Positions 22,002-33,100 of a stretch of DNA of 64,000 bases are shown here, one piece after another (position 1 is the first letter of the stretch; each line of letters starts with the position of its first letter). The DNA is taken from contig CM060731.1 in the NCBI GenBank assembly GCA_030704615.1, positions 85,476,756 to 85,540,755 on the forward strand, written 5' to 3'. The notes under the pieces are model-generated. The model worked only from the letters and a program-made list of their open reading frames with translations, did not search any database and was not told the origin of the DNA. The DNA is from Takakia lepidozioides. Taxonomy: Eukaryota > Streptophyta > Takakiopsida > Takakiales > Takakiaceae. Position numbers and translations under genes: made by a program.

Positions 22002-25000
22002 GTTTCCATTCTGGTTTGTTTCCGTGCTTCCGTGTACTGAATTGGAGAGTGTGCCTTGCAGGGTCACTGAGAATGCGTACGTCCATACCCACATGGCACA
22101 TATGTTGTACAGGGTGAGGAAAACTGGTCTCACTGATCCGCAGATGTTTGCGGAAATGCTGGAGCCCGAGCTCATTCAGAAAGCCGTTGCAAAAACAGAC
22201 CGGACATGGTATCGTCTCACTATGGATGGAATGGTGGAGGTGATATACGAAGTAAGTCATCCTCCAATTCCCTCTGCTCATCCTTCCCCAATTTCCAGTA
22301 ATCTTTCCACATGAATCGAATGTAACGCTTCTGCATGTTTTTGTTGGCAGTCAAACATCAAGCTGGATTTGGCCCATGCCAAACGCTTCTTCATGGAAAG
22401 TGAGGGGCAGGTCAAAACATTGCAGTCATTGACTGAGCACTTGAAGGAAGCCGGTGTCAAGTCCAGAACCAAATACAAGTCAAAGCTTGTGAAGCTGGTG
22501 GCAATTGGAGATCCGACACTTGGAAAGGACTTCATCCCCGAGATTGCAAAACACTATTCTCGGGCCATGCAGCCGACCATGCAATTGGAGAAACTGCATC
22601 ACCTCTCAACGGCATGTGTTGAGGCGAAAGAGAAGGTGAGGTTTCAATGCACTGAAGTTCCTTCCTAGCAATAGCCACTCTCTTCCAGCTCCTGACATTG
22701 GATCGGAAATGGCAGACACGGTGGCTGTCGATCTGGAATGCATCCGAGAGCATAAGGACAATGTGGTCTTTTCCACTCGAAGTTTCCGACCCTGCAATGG
22801 ATGCTACGTGATAATGCATTTGGGAATCGCAGGTAATGTCGAATGCGAAGGAGCAAGTCGTAATGCACACAAATTCGTTCGGCTTGTACGTCAAATGGGA
22901 TGGAACACAGACATTGGAAGACTACGTGACACGTTTCAGATGTGCGTACAAGGACAACCTCTTCGCCAGAGAGCTACAGACAGCAAGAAGGAGCGTGGAG
23001 TTTACACATCAGGAGGGAGCGGGGAAAGCTGCAATGCGAATTGTTTACAGGTGAAGCACAGCTACCCTTGTATGCGAAGCTTGGTTACGAGGTTTGTCTC
23101 GGAAATGCGGCACCGCATTCGCATTTTATGTTTTCGGTGGCACTCTGCAAGTAGGTTCGTCCAATCTTATGCTCACGCATGCTGACTGCCTTGCAGGTAT
23201 ATGAAATACGTGCTCCTTCAGACAGGGGCCCTGGCTCAAGAGCCCCCGTTCTTCATGGCTTGGACCGTGGCGGGCCCAAGCTGTGTCTACACAACCGAGA
23301 TGCATAAACAATGGCATCCCGTGCATCTCGTTGGATGCCCCTGGTACCTGGATATGTCTGGCGGTATTGTTGACGAGTTTGAGAAAGATCTGCACGCCTT
23401 GGCAGAAGAGAAGAGAAAGGAAAGACGTGTCCCTGCTGGGCCAAAGTCGGCAAAGGAATCTGCTACTCTGGAAGAATCCAGAAAGGCAGCTGAGATGGCA
23501 CAAAAGACGGTGGATGCAGCTGTGCAGGCCCAACAGAAGGGGTCGAAGAAGAGGACTCGCCAGCAAGGAGCAACCGTTGTGACACCCGCCAAAACGAAGA
23601 AGCAAAAACAGCCTGTTCAGGAAGAGAGTGACGAAGAGGACTCCGATGGAGACTTTGCAACCAGCCCACCCCCCCCAAACGCAGGCTGCCTCCCCTGTGC
23701 CCACCATTGTCACGAGAGGCACGAGAACTGGCTCGGCAAAGAAGGCACTCTTCAACCCCCCAGGGGGGCACCCTTTCGAGCCGGTGGAAATGAAGAGGCC
23801 GAAAGTGGCTCCCGAAACAGTAGTCCAGTGTGTAAATGAGAGTTTCTTGGCGGCTTTGGATGGAGGGCAGCCAAGTTGGCATACATGAAGACCATGGAGG
23901 GTCTGAAGGGCAGAGCACTGAAGAAGGCGACTGCCGAAGAGCCTTCCGACACCCCAAGATTTCAGAATATGGTCTCGTTCTTTGAGAGGGTGTGTGCAGA
24001 CAAGGATTGTAGGAGGGGCGGAAATGCCACCGAGTGGTCTTGCGATATGATCATCTTGGATATTCCGGACGGAGAGCCTGTGGAAGACTGCAAGCTTTGC
24101 CATCTTGGAACAGGTACTCGGAGGACTTTTGGAAGAAAGGATTCGGGCTTGCCCGCATGGTGTTGGACGACAGAGGCTGTGTGGTTGTCCTGGCGAGCAG
24201 AGGAAAAAACACTCAGACAGGAATTGCGAAGTGGACCCGCAAGAGCGCCGTCCCGATTCTGAAAAAGAAGTGGACGTGCATCAACACACTGGGCCTTCGG
24301 TCGGAAGGGAAGAAGGTAATTACGACACTGGCACTCGTCCATTCATTTGCTTGGGTGTTTTCAAATGTGGTGCCGCATTCGGTTTCTAATCGTTCCCCCT
24401 GTGTATGCAGACGAAGCAGTTCGATGCATACTGCTTTGTGAAGGAGAACTCCACCTTTGCTTTCCGGAAGGAGGGAGGAAAGGTTGACCCGAACTGTGAC
24501 CCCCTCGATTACGACGTTCTGTTCAACAACGTTCCCAAGGAACTTCTCCCTCATAGCCTCACTTCAATGGAACCCCTGCGGTACTCACGGACTCGGAGCC
24601 CTGCCTTCATTCAGACAATTATGGAGACATGCACAGACATGGAGGGCACAGTGCTGGACCTCATCTGTGGGACAGGTATGCAGAATCTTGATCTAAGTTG
24701 TTCTGCAAATTCTCGTTAGGATGTAGTTCGCAACATCTGAAGCGCCATGTTGTAATGTGTGGATGGCATTGTAACAGGTGCCTCAATGTGGGCTGGGCGG
24801 TTTTCCGACCGGCACCTCTTTGCCTACGAGGAGGACTCATCCGTGTGGGAATCCCATCTGGAAGGGCTGCAACGGAATGTTAAGGCTCCCAACAGAGCGG
24901 AAGTCTCCTCGGATTCGTCGGAGTCCGAGGAAGACACAGTGGACATTGATGCGGAGGAGAACCCGGAATACGAGTGAGTGCAAACATTGTAAGTTTGCAA

Positions 25001-25677
25001 AGCCTTCTGGGTCATTTTTGTCAAACAAATTTCCGGACTGTGGTTCTCATTAGTCTCGTTGATGATTGTCATGTGCAGGATTGCAGGGTCCGGGTCGAAA
25101 CATGTAGGGCCTACACTTCCTGCCAGGAAGAATGTCCCGTTCTTTGCGAGGGCCGACTTCATGACGAGCCCGGTGAGGGACTACTCCCTTCCTAGTTATG
25201 CAGCTAAACTCGCAAATACAGCGATTAGAAGAAGTGAGAATCCCAGTAAAGTAGAGCAAATTTTGGAGAGGGCTAGGGAGGACAGAAGGATAAGGAAAGA
25301 GTTGGCAGCAGCTCAGACAGGTAGACGGGTACGAAAGTACATATGTGATTCAGCGGATGAGAGCGACGCAGACAGGGAGGAAGACGACCCAACGGAGGTG
25401 AGATGGACAGTTCCGCAAGGGGAAGATGGGATTTTCGAAAGCCTGGCCAACGAGCAGTCCGCTGGAGATGAGAAAGGCAATGAGGGGGTGGAGGCGGAGC
25501 AGGACAGTCTAGAACAGGATGAGGATTCGGATGATTTTCAAGATTAATAGAATTTTAATGAAGTCTCTGTAAATGTAAATTCTCTTCCAGAGTATATAAA
25601 GGAAATCCCCGACATTCGTGACCCCTCTCCAGTGTGCATTCCAGCCACACAATCGCCCAAACCACGACGCTCCCAAA

Positions 25678-26465
25678 ATCAGAAATGGGGCACCGCATTT
25701 CCAAAATTTTGGCAACTCTAAAAACCTCTTTTGGAAATGCGGCACCGCATTTCCAAAACAGGGGAGGGACTAAATTTTCCATTTCATGGTTGGCATAGTA
25801 AAAAGTAATCGGCCGATTGGAAATGCGGTGCCGCATTTCCAAAATTTCCTTTGTCCACACGCCAGTTTTGGCCTCTCCCGCTCATTGCATGGATGCCACC
25901 ACGCTTACAGAGGTCGAACAAGGAGGTCGAACAAGGAGGTCAAGATGGCGGAATTGGAAATGCGGTGCCGCATTTCCATATTGGGGATGGTCGTTGTTCG
26001 AACTGCAGGCCCATCAGCAAAAATTGGCACCGCATTCCATTGTAAAAAAAAAGTCGATGACGGACATGGAAATGCGGCGCCGCATTTCCAGAACGGACAT
26101 CGCAATTTGTTCATTTGCAGACCCTCTCACGGAAATGCCGTAACGCATTCCATCGCGCTGGTCGGAAATGTCACACTTTTCGAAGTGTTGGACGGAAATG
26201 CGGCACCGCATTCCCTTGTCCAAAAAGAAGTTTCCATTGCCAAGCTGGAAATGCGTCGCTGCATTTGCAATGCCAACCTCGTTGTCTGTCCAATTTATAG
26301 ACCCGTGTTGGTATTTCATGTACATGGACGGAAATGATGCACCGCATTCCATTGTCCGACACTGAAATGCGGTTCATACATTTCCATGTCGGCATTGAAA
26401 TGGGGCACCGCATTACAATGTCCGACATGGAAATGCGGTGCCGCATTTCAATGTCCGACATGGCG
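25678..26465. repeat. Right palindrome cluster
   Basis: About 11-13 copies of the GGAAATGCGGC-type palindrome follow the methyltransferase gene (centres near 25691, 25743, 25829, 25966, 26078, 26205 and 26440, among others). Spacing is irregular here, unlike the left array. Many sites are preceded by GTCCGACAT or GGACAT. Together with the left array it brackets the methyltransferase gene. Confidence 0.85.
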
Positions 26466-26699
26466 TTACTCTAGTATATTCTTGACACATGACTCTCATA
26501 CCGGTTACTCTGGTATATTCATCCGGACAGACAAATTGTAGAAATGAGACATCAAATTGTAAACAGTGGGCCAATTCCGACAGTTATTCAACAGAATGAA
26601 ACACAATCACACAGAAGTGAGGTACGATGGGTTTATTGATCGGACACGATGTCTCACATTTACCAACTGCAGACAAAACTAAGCCCTTCCTCCTTCTAC

Positions 26700-27420
26700 A
26701 TGGGCTTCACCAAGTCGACGGAACTTCGATACCCCTCAAAACAAGCTCATTACTGCTGCGGCACCTCGAGGTAAACTGCAATTCGGTCGTTCTACTGCCC
26801 TTGCTGGAGCTGACGACAATGTCATGTCCATCAATGATACCACCATCATACATTGACAAGGTCACTGTGGGCCTCATGTGCCCGTGCGATTCGTCTTCGC
26901 AACTCAGCCGAATGTCTCCATACACTGGAAGAGCGGAGTGATCTCCACGTATATAGTTTTCCCCGGTGCCGTCCTCCCTGGTCCACTGGCAGCAGTTCCA
27001 GCGCCAAAGCGAGGCCGTGCGTGATCTGTCCGGCATCCCTTTCCATCTTGGTATATCGAGGTCAACAATTTTTCAGGACCCACGGACCGCATTGACCCTC
27101 GCCCTCACCTCGCTCAAAGCGGTAATAGCCCTCCAAATACTCCATTGCGTGCAAAGACTCTTGCTTGATTCCAGCAGCGTCTGTGAAAACAGAGAGCCAG
27201 ACAATGATGTCCCCTGATTCTGGTTTGAACATAGCATAATCGTGGCCATGATAAGGGCAGTCGGCTGGAGTTCGGTGGCACGGCATCCTTGAAAACTACT
27301 GGAGTACTGGAGTACGCTCAATGACAGCAGCTTCCGGATGGAGGAGGAGCAGCGCGGTGGCTGGAAAAAGTTCAAGCTAACGCTGCAATTCCTCACAAAC
27401 CTCCAGGGCACATTTAAATT
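26700..27420 (-). pseudogene. Unknown-family gene, left member of a divergent pair (frameshifted)
   Basis: I do not recognise the family. The minus-strand product (from 27286) begins MPCHRTPADCPYHGHDYAMF and continues SGDIIVWLSVFTDAAGI and AMEYLEGYYRFERGEGEG; a frameshift at the A-run near 27070 separates it from SLWRWNCCQWTREDGTGENY, YGDIRLSCEDE, LSMYDGGIIDGHDIVV and ELVLRGIEVPSTW. It aligns end to end with the gene at 27818-28381, with about half the residues the same. An AG directly before the MPC codons suggests an exon start, so an upstream exon may exist. No signal peptide or membrane span was seen. Confidence 0.55.
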
Positions 27421-27817
27421 CCCCCCTACAGGATCCTGGACGGATGAAGATTGGCTGCTCCATGAACGTAGCCGTTTCAGTTTCCTACCCTGCCATGCAA
27501 ACTATGGGCAATGACTGCTAGGTGGGCCGATAGCCACTCGACACGACAAAGTCCATCCCCCCTTCGATGTAAATGCGGCGCCGAATTTCCATCCGGGGAT
27601 GGACTTCGGTGGCATATCTCAACCTATACCCCGTGGATGAGAAAGAGGTATGGGCGTCATACCTCCGTCGGTGGGTGCGTAGGACCCAGATGCTCCATTA
27701 TTTGAGCCCGGACTGCTCTTCCGCTTCGCATCATTTCCAAAATCTAAGGGCTTCGTTGCTGTCCGCAAGGTCATTGTCATCGGCATCAAAGACGTCCTCA
27801 GGTCCTCCTTTGCAAGG
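27421..27817. other. Region between the divergent pair, with one palindrome
   Basis: No domain. A near-palindrome of the array type (AAATGCGGCGCCGAATTTCC) lies at about 27571-27590. As the region separates two genes reading away from each other, it may be a shared promoter; this is inferred from position alone. Confidence 0.5.
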
Positions 27818-28381
27818 ATGCCGTGCTTCCGGAACCGGGATGACTGCCCTTATGGAGGCATCGATTATGCAATGTATTCGGCCACATCGGGAGACATCGT
27901 TATCTGGTACACAGATTACACAGAAGATACTGGTTCAAATGTGGAAACATTGTCCGCTTTTGAGTATCTCCCAGGCCAGTACGCCTTCGAGCGGGGTGAC
28001 GATCTTGGTCTGAGGAGTCCGTGGCTCCTGCGCATCCTTGATTCCAATTTTCCCAGCTACGACGGGCACCCATGCAGAAGAATGCGCACTGCTATGCTGT
28101 TGCGGTGGAACTGCTGCCAGTGGACGTGGGTGGACTCCATCGGAGAGACTTATACTCCTGAAGGAGTGCGCTCATCTTCTCCATTGTATGGGGACATTCG
28201 CATTGGTGTGGAGGACGAAAACGTGAAGCTTTCCATATACGATGGTGGTATGATTGAAGGGCAGGACATTGTGGTGAACATCAACAGGGGCGGTACAACG
28301 GCTGCAATCGACTTTACCTGGAGAAGCCCGAAGACTCATGAGCTAGTTCTGAGAGTAGTCGAAGTCCCATTGACAACGTGA
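27818..28381 (+). CDS. Unknown-family gene, right member of the divergent pair (intact)
   Basis: An uninterrupted frame of 187 codons from ATG 27818 to a stop at 28379-28381. Conserved with its partner: DCPYGGIDYAMY, SGDIVIWYTDYTEDTG, EYLPGQYAFERGDD, MLLRWNCCQWTWVDSIGETY, SSPLYGDIRIGVEDENVKLS, IYDGGMIEGQDIVV and THELVLRVVEVP. The pattern of short hydrophobic and aromatic strands suggests a beta-rich fold. The frame remains open upstream of the ATG and TTTGCAAG precedes it, so 27818 may be an internal exon start. No known function is proposed. It lies about 450 bp inside the right end of the 15-kb MULE and so is probably cargo. Confidence 0.6.
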   Translation: MPCFRNRDDCPYGGIDYAMYSATSGDIVIWYTDYTEDTGSNVETLSAFEYLPGQYAFERGDDLGLRSPWLLRILDSNFPSYDGHPCRRMRTAMLLRWNCCQWTWVDSIGETYTPEGVRSSSPLYGDIRIGVEDENVKLSIYDGGMIEGQDIVVNINRGGTTAAIDFTWRSPKTHELVLRVVEVPLTT

Positions 28382-28770
28382 CTTTCAGTGGCACAGGGCT
28401 AACGATTTCTTTGCACAATCAGCACAGTAGACGTGCTTCAAATTCAATTCATGTGGATCAATAAAAACCTCATTGTGCCCTCTCTTTATTCTATTCTGTG
28501 TCCATCGTTCCCAGAATGCGTCATTGCTCATTTCGTTTGGGATTGGGAGTGTGGGAGGATTTTGCAAGTGGCTGTTAGGCTGAAATGGGCCCCCATTGTA
28601 CAGAGCAGTACCACCCTACCATTCGCGAAACATTGCCATTCAATATATAATTCTAAAAAACATTGCCGAACCTCCTTCATCGGGAGGTCCTTCTCCCCCT
28701 ATGACCGTGGCACCCTTAACCCTATTCCCGCGGACACATATTTCCGGAAAATAGTCTGCTCATGTTTTTT
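28382..28770. other. Right subterminal region of the MULE, no gene
   Basis: No domain on either strand. The sequence leads into the CATGAGC repeats of the right end. Confidence 0.5.
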
Positions 28771-28838
28771 TTCACACTTACGACTCTGCTCATGGCTCAT
28801 GCCGCTCATGGCTCATGGCTCATGAAATAGCAGCCCCC
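28771..28838. repeat. Right terminal inverted repeat with GCTCATG repeats
   Basis: Reverse complement of the left end: GCTCATGAAATAG in the core, preceded by five copies of GCTCATG. It ends at 28838, next to the second GGCTTATGG. Confidence 0.85.
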
Positions 28839-28847
28839 GGCTTATGG
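28839..28847. repeat. 9-bp target site duplication, right copy
   Basis: GGCTTATGG, identical to 13781-13789. Confidence 0.9.
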
Positions 28848-29330
28848 CAGACAGAAGGCGACCTTTGATGGAGTGTGCTTTAATTGCGGGGAGCTCGGGA
28901 ACATGGCCAAGAAGTGCACAAAACCCCCACAATTGTACATGACTCGGGCGGCCACAGAGCTGTCCGAAGATTCCATTAGCCGCTTGGTGGAGGCGGTGGT
29001 CACCAAGACTTGCAAGGTAGGCAACTACTCTTGTGAGTTGTATCAGGAAACTAGCGCCTTGTGTAAAGGGAGTCAGTTAATGTTTGTGAGTGGGATAATC
29101 TCCGGAACTAACGTGTCGTTGTTGGTGGACACAGGAGCGTCGCACTCCTTCATGACACCAGCAACGGCACGAAAGCTAGGGCTCCCGACAAGTGATGCGG
29201 GGGCCTCCATTGAAGTGCGCTCTGCTAAAGGAGAACCACAATTGGCAACGAGGTTGGAGCAAGTCCGGAGCGGTCATAAATGGCCGCAAAAGAGTAGTCA
29301 CGCTACCGTGTGGGAATGGTAGCGAAGTGT
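28848..29330 (+). pseudogene. Ty3/gypsy element A gag-pro, 3' part: zinc knuckle and protease
   Basis: Continues the gag frame from 13789. It has a CCHC-type knuckle, CFNCGELGNMAKKC, in which the usual His is Met (a damaged site). About 60 residues on come LLVDTGASHSFM and ARKLGL, the aspartic protease active site (D-T-G-A) of Ty3/gypsy elements. The frame breaks near 29290-29330, and no reverse transcriptase of this element follows, so the element is truncated here. Confidence 0.85.
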
Positions 29331-29454
29331 TACTGTTAGAGGGCTGTCTGGGACTTAGACACTTTTACGGGTTCTGTGGGGTACCCTTAATTTTTGCACA
29401 GACTTACGAATGGTACACTTGGACCAGCATAGGCCTTAGGGGTAGTAGACAGGC

Positions 29455-29640
29455 TTACACAGTCAGTCACAACATTACATAGTTAAACACAGCTTGACAC
29501 AGCTTGTCACAGTCTGACACAGCCTTACATAGCCTATCACAGTCTATCACATCCCGACATAGCCCGACACAGCTTCGCACAGTTTCACATAGCCAGTCAC
29601 AGCCCGGCACAGTTTGGCACAGCCTGTCACAACGTACATA
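29455..29640. repeat. Degenerate ACAG-rich short tandem repeat
   Basis: About 18 imperfect copies of a 10-bp unit like CACAGCYTGA (variants CACAGTCTGA and CATAGCCCGA). It lies between elements A and B. Confidence 0.8.
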
Positions 29641-30107
29641 GGGAATGGTTATTATTCGTAGGGAACGACTGTGTGGGAACGACATCTGCAGAGGGAACGT
29701 GCTTACTTTTTGGATGACAGTTAGTTAGTTAGGCGGTTAGAACAGCTTGCAGATAAATTGGGCAGAGCAACAACATGGAGGACACTTCTCGGGGAGCACT
29801 TCTTGGTCATCACGAGAGGAGATCAGTGGAGAGCACGACTGGAGCAGGAAAGGAGAACATGGTGAAGGAGGAGTGACGATCTGTTGATGCTGTTACATGC
29901 AAGCTGTAGAGATATACTGTAGGGTAGACTAGGGACACCATGGCTTCGGCCGGATACTGATAGATCTTAATTTGATACACATTCCATACTCACACTGTGT
30001 AGAGAGATTTGAGTGAAGTTGTGGAATGAATGGATGAGTGATTGGAACCTGGTAGTTTGCTGAAGCAATCTGATGCTTGAATATAAACAATAAGGTAATT
30101 TGCTGCC
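29641..30107. other. Probable 5' flank of element B, no gene
   Basis: AT-rich sequence without domains, probably part of the LTR or leader of element B. A possible primer site, TTTGGCGACCATACTGGGG, at about 30273-30291 resembles other plant gypsy primer sites, but I cannot assign the tRNA. Confidence 0.35.
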
Positions 30108-33100
30108 ATGAAGGCAAGAAGGAATACAAACATGAATCACTTCCATGATACACTAGTTGTAGGTCAGACTGATTGTTCTGAGCGGGCTGAGTGCTTGGAG
30201 ATATCCAACTCTTCTATCTTGGAGTTCCCACCTTGGATAGCGAAGGGATGGGTGAGTAAAAGCCGCTCGACATTTGGCGACCATACTGGGGAACTGGGTC
30301 AAGAACAACCAGATGTGACAGGCATCTGGTGGGATGATGGTGGTTGGAGAATCAAAGAATTTCTTGTGAATCAAATTCCATGTGGAACTAAGAAGGAAAG
30401 ATTGTCCAAGCAATTCTTTCAGAGATTCTTGGAATTGCCAGACGGTTGCAAGGAAAACATTCTTAAGAGAGTGCATGATGCTGATCCGCAGTGGGGTCTG
30501 GAGAAAGGAGTGATAAAGATTTATCAAGTGGCCTGTGGAGGGAGAGCAAGTTGGTTACCAACACTGGTTTTTATGTGATAGCGTTGCTATCCATTAAACG
30601 AGTGGAGTTTGAAGGCTGGGAGGAACGGAAAGTGAATGTTTACACTCATATGCATGAAGAATTGGTACTGGTAAAGAATTGGATTCCTAAGGATATCCTG
30701 TGGATCAAACTTACACCAAGAACAACTTTTCAGATGTGCTTGCCATATGGTTATATGGTAACAGAGACTGCTAGTATAGCCAAGGGTGCATTGAAGTTTG
30801 AAAGAAATCCAGGCATGTACGAGAGATACTACAGAAGAGAGTTTTGGTTATTGCCTCATTAAATATATGAAAAGACATGGGACATGAGTGATGAAAGAGA
30901 AGCTAGACTCCACAGATATTCAGCGAAAAGAGAAAGTTATTTAAGGGCTAATTATCCATATCTTTGGGAGAGAGGAATAGACATAGGGGAATCATCTGGA
31001 CCTCTCACACCATTAAGATCATAGAGTACATCACCCATACCGGAGGAACCAGAGTTGGATGCCACTCCTTCTTATTCTTTACAAGAAAGATTAAGGGATT
31101 TGGTACAGGAAGAAGATCAGCCACGAGGGGAGAGATCTGAGGTACATCCCTGGATAAAAGATTTGACAGAAATCTTTGATCAGAGTTGGCATGGGACACC
31201 AAAAGCAGGAACTCCAGTTTCTGAATCACAAGACTAAGAAGGAGAGGAGGATGTGGCAGAGCCAACAGAGAGTTCAGACTCTCCAACACCACTCCAGTTG
31301 AGTTATATGAGAGAGGAAGAGGAAAACCAGGAGAAGAACTTGGAAGATGAAAACATGAAGAAGAATTTGGAAGATGAAGAGTATAAAGAAGTAGATCCAA
31401 TAGCTGAGGTTGAGACTACAACCAGGACATCCCAACCTGTTGGACCTGGATCAAGTGGAGCATTTGGATCACAGGCCAACGAAGGTGTCGGCTCGGGGGG
31501 ATTAGGCAGGCAGCTTGGATCTGGCTCTGGGGGGACAGGGAGTGTGGGAAGTAGTGCAACTGGGGCTGGGAATACTTTGAGTACAGAGGGGCCAGAAGCA
31601 GGGAGTGCTCAGGGGCCAACACCTGGTGGGAGACCCACCACTACAACAGTAGGTCTTCTAGGACCAGCATCAACAGGAGGACCAGCACCTGTCAGTGGGC
31701 AGGGTGTAGGGCCACAGATGGCGGTACCTCCAACACGGGCAAAACCACCTTTTCCAATATATGCAGGAAAAGGGGATCCTGATGTACACATCAGCCAATT
31801 TGAGCACATGTGTATTGTGAACAATGAGAATGGCGATGATGCCAAGATGAGACTGTTTCCTTGTTAACTTGTCAAGAAAGCAAGTGAATGGTATGCAAGA
31901 TTCCCTGATAATCATTTCCTAACCTGGAATGGCCTTAGTACAGCATTCCGAAATAGGTTCAGGACAAGCAAAACTGAGGATGAAGTGTATGGGAGTTTAC
32001 AACAGTTAAAGCAAAAGAAGCATGAAACTGTTGAAGAGTACATGGAAAAGATGGAGTTGATGATGAAAAAGCTGGCTGTTGTGCCAGCACCAGGGTTACA
32101 GAAGACCTGGTTTGTGAGTGGATTAAGATCTAAATTACAAAAGAAAGTGGATATGCTACCCCATAATACAGTGGAGGAGGCATTTGAAACAACCAACAGA
32201 ATTGAGCAATTGGGAATGCTCAGAAGAGAGAAAAGGGATGATGAGGACTCTGAAGATGAGTCAGATGAGGAAGAAGAGCAAGAGCTCAAGAGGAAGAGTA
32301 AGAAGAAGGAAAAGTTGAAGAGGGAAAACTATGAGAAAAGACTTGAGGAGATCTCGAAGAAGTATGCCACAGAGGCTGCAACACATTGGAGGAAGGGTGT
32401 TTGGTGTGCAAAATGCCAGAATGAAGGCCATACCACAGCTGAATGCCACATGAAGGAGAAACACTGTACTATTTGTAAAATGGATAACCATACTGAGAAT
32501 TGTTATTACAACAGAAGGACAGCTGCAAGAGAACCTAGGGTGCATCAAGTGCAGCCCCAGCCAAGAAGAAACAATGATCAGGACCACTATGGAAGGCCTG
32601 GTGGTTATAACAATGGTATGGCAGGGAGAGGTAATCCAAGAGGAAATTACCAAGGCAATCCCAGAGGCAACTATCAGGGTAAACCAAGGGGGAATTACCA
32701 GCCAGGGAATCAGGATTATAGAAATAATCCCAGAACAGACCAAGGGAGAGGACCTAATGGGGAAGAACTGTGTTACTATTGTAACCAGGCAGGACATCGC
32801 AAGGCAGCCTGTCCATTCTGGATCAGACACCAAAATGAGATGAGAGCTCCTGTGAATGAGGGCCCAGTAGTGGCAGCTCACATGGTTAGGCCATGTTTTG
32901 TACCAGGAGTAAGTACAATGATAGTTACCAGAAGCAAAGCTAAACTAATACCTCCTGTGGAAGAGGAGGAAGATGTTAATGAAGATGGCAGTGATGTGCC
33001 TGAAGATGATGAGGCTTGGAGAGATGAGAAGAAATTGCACAAGGAAGTGGCTGATACCATAAGGGAAATGCAAAAGGATATTGATATCATTATGGCTGAT

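Larger units (their letters stand above)
20515..25547 (+). pseudogene. ParB-like/DNA N4/N6-methyltransferase-like gene, copy 2
   Basis: Starts at ATG 20515 (MPKGRKQMRLQEEIAI); stop TAA 25545-25547. Exons: 20515-20598, 20702-21949 (with a frameshift near 21535 and a TGA at about 21694), 22062-22251, 22351-22635, 22689-23050, 23197-24315, 24411-24675, 24778-24973, 25079-25547. All introns are GT-AG and phases match. Layout: a long Ala/Pro/Glu-rich N-terminus; a ParB/sulfiredoxin-like segment with MFFVWDGNHRLLAWWEYI; helical segments; a basic/acidic linker; CDMIILDIPDGE (motif IV position); LARMVLDDRGCVVVLASRG; RYSRTRSPAFIQTIMETC; MEGTVLDLICGTGASMWAGR (motif I, SAM binding); HLFAYEED; an acidic tail. 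This matches phage and bacterial ParB-methyltransferase proteins in layout. In-frame TGA TAA at 22820 and shifts near 23675 (C-run), 23870 and 24085 suggest decay or base errors. Substrate unknown. Confidence 0.7.
13790..28838. mobile_element. 15,049-bp MULE carrying a ParB-like/DNA-methyltransferase gene
   Basis: Bounded by 21-bp imperfect inverted ends (13790-13810 and 28818-28838), identical over the inner 13 bases CTATTTCATGAGC, and by the 9-bp duplication GGCTTATGG. Joining the flanks with one copy of the duplication restores the gag frame of element A in phase, which shows the borders are right. Contents in order: a MULE transposase (minus), a phased palindrome array, a ParB-like/methyltransferase gene (plus), a second palindrome cluster, and a divergent pair of unknown genes. 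Both ends carry several direct copies of CATGAGC just inside the terminal repeats. Size and cargo are unusual for a MULE. Some contents could have come in by later nested insertion, but no internal border was found. Confidence 0.9.
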
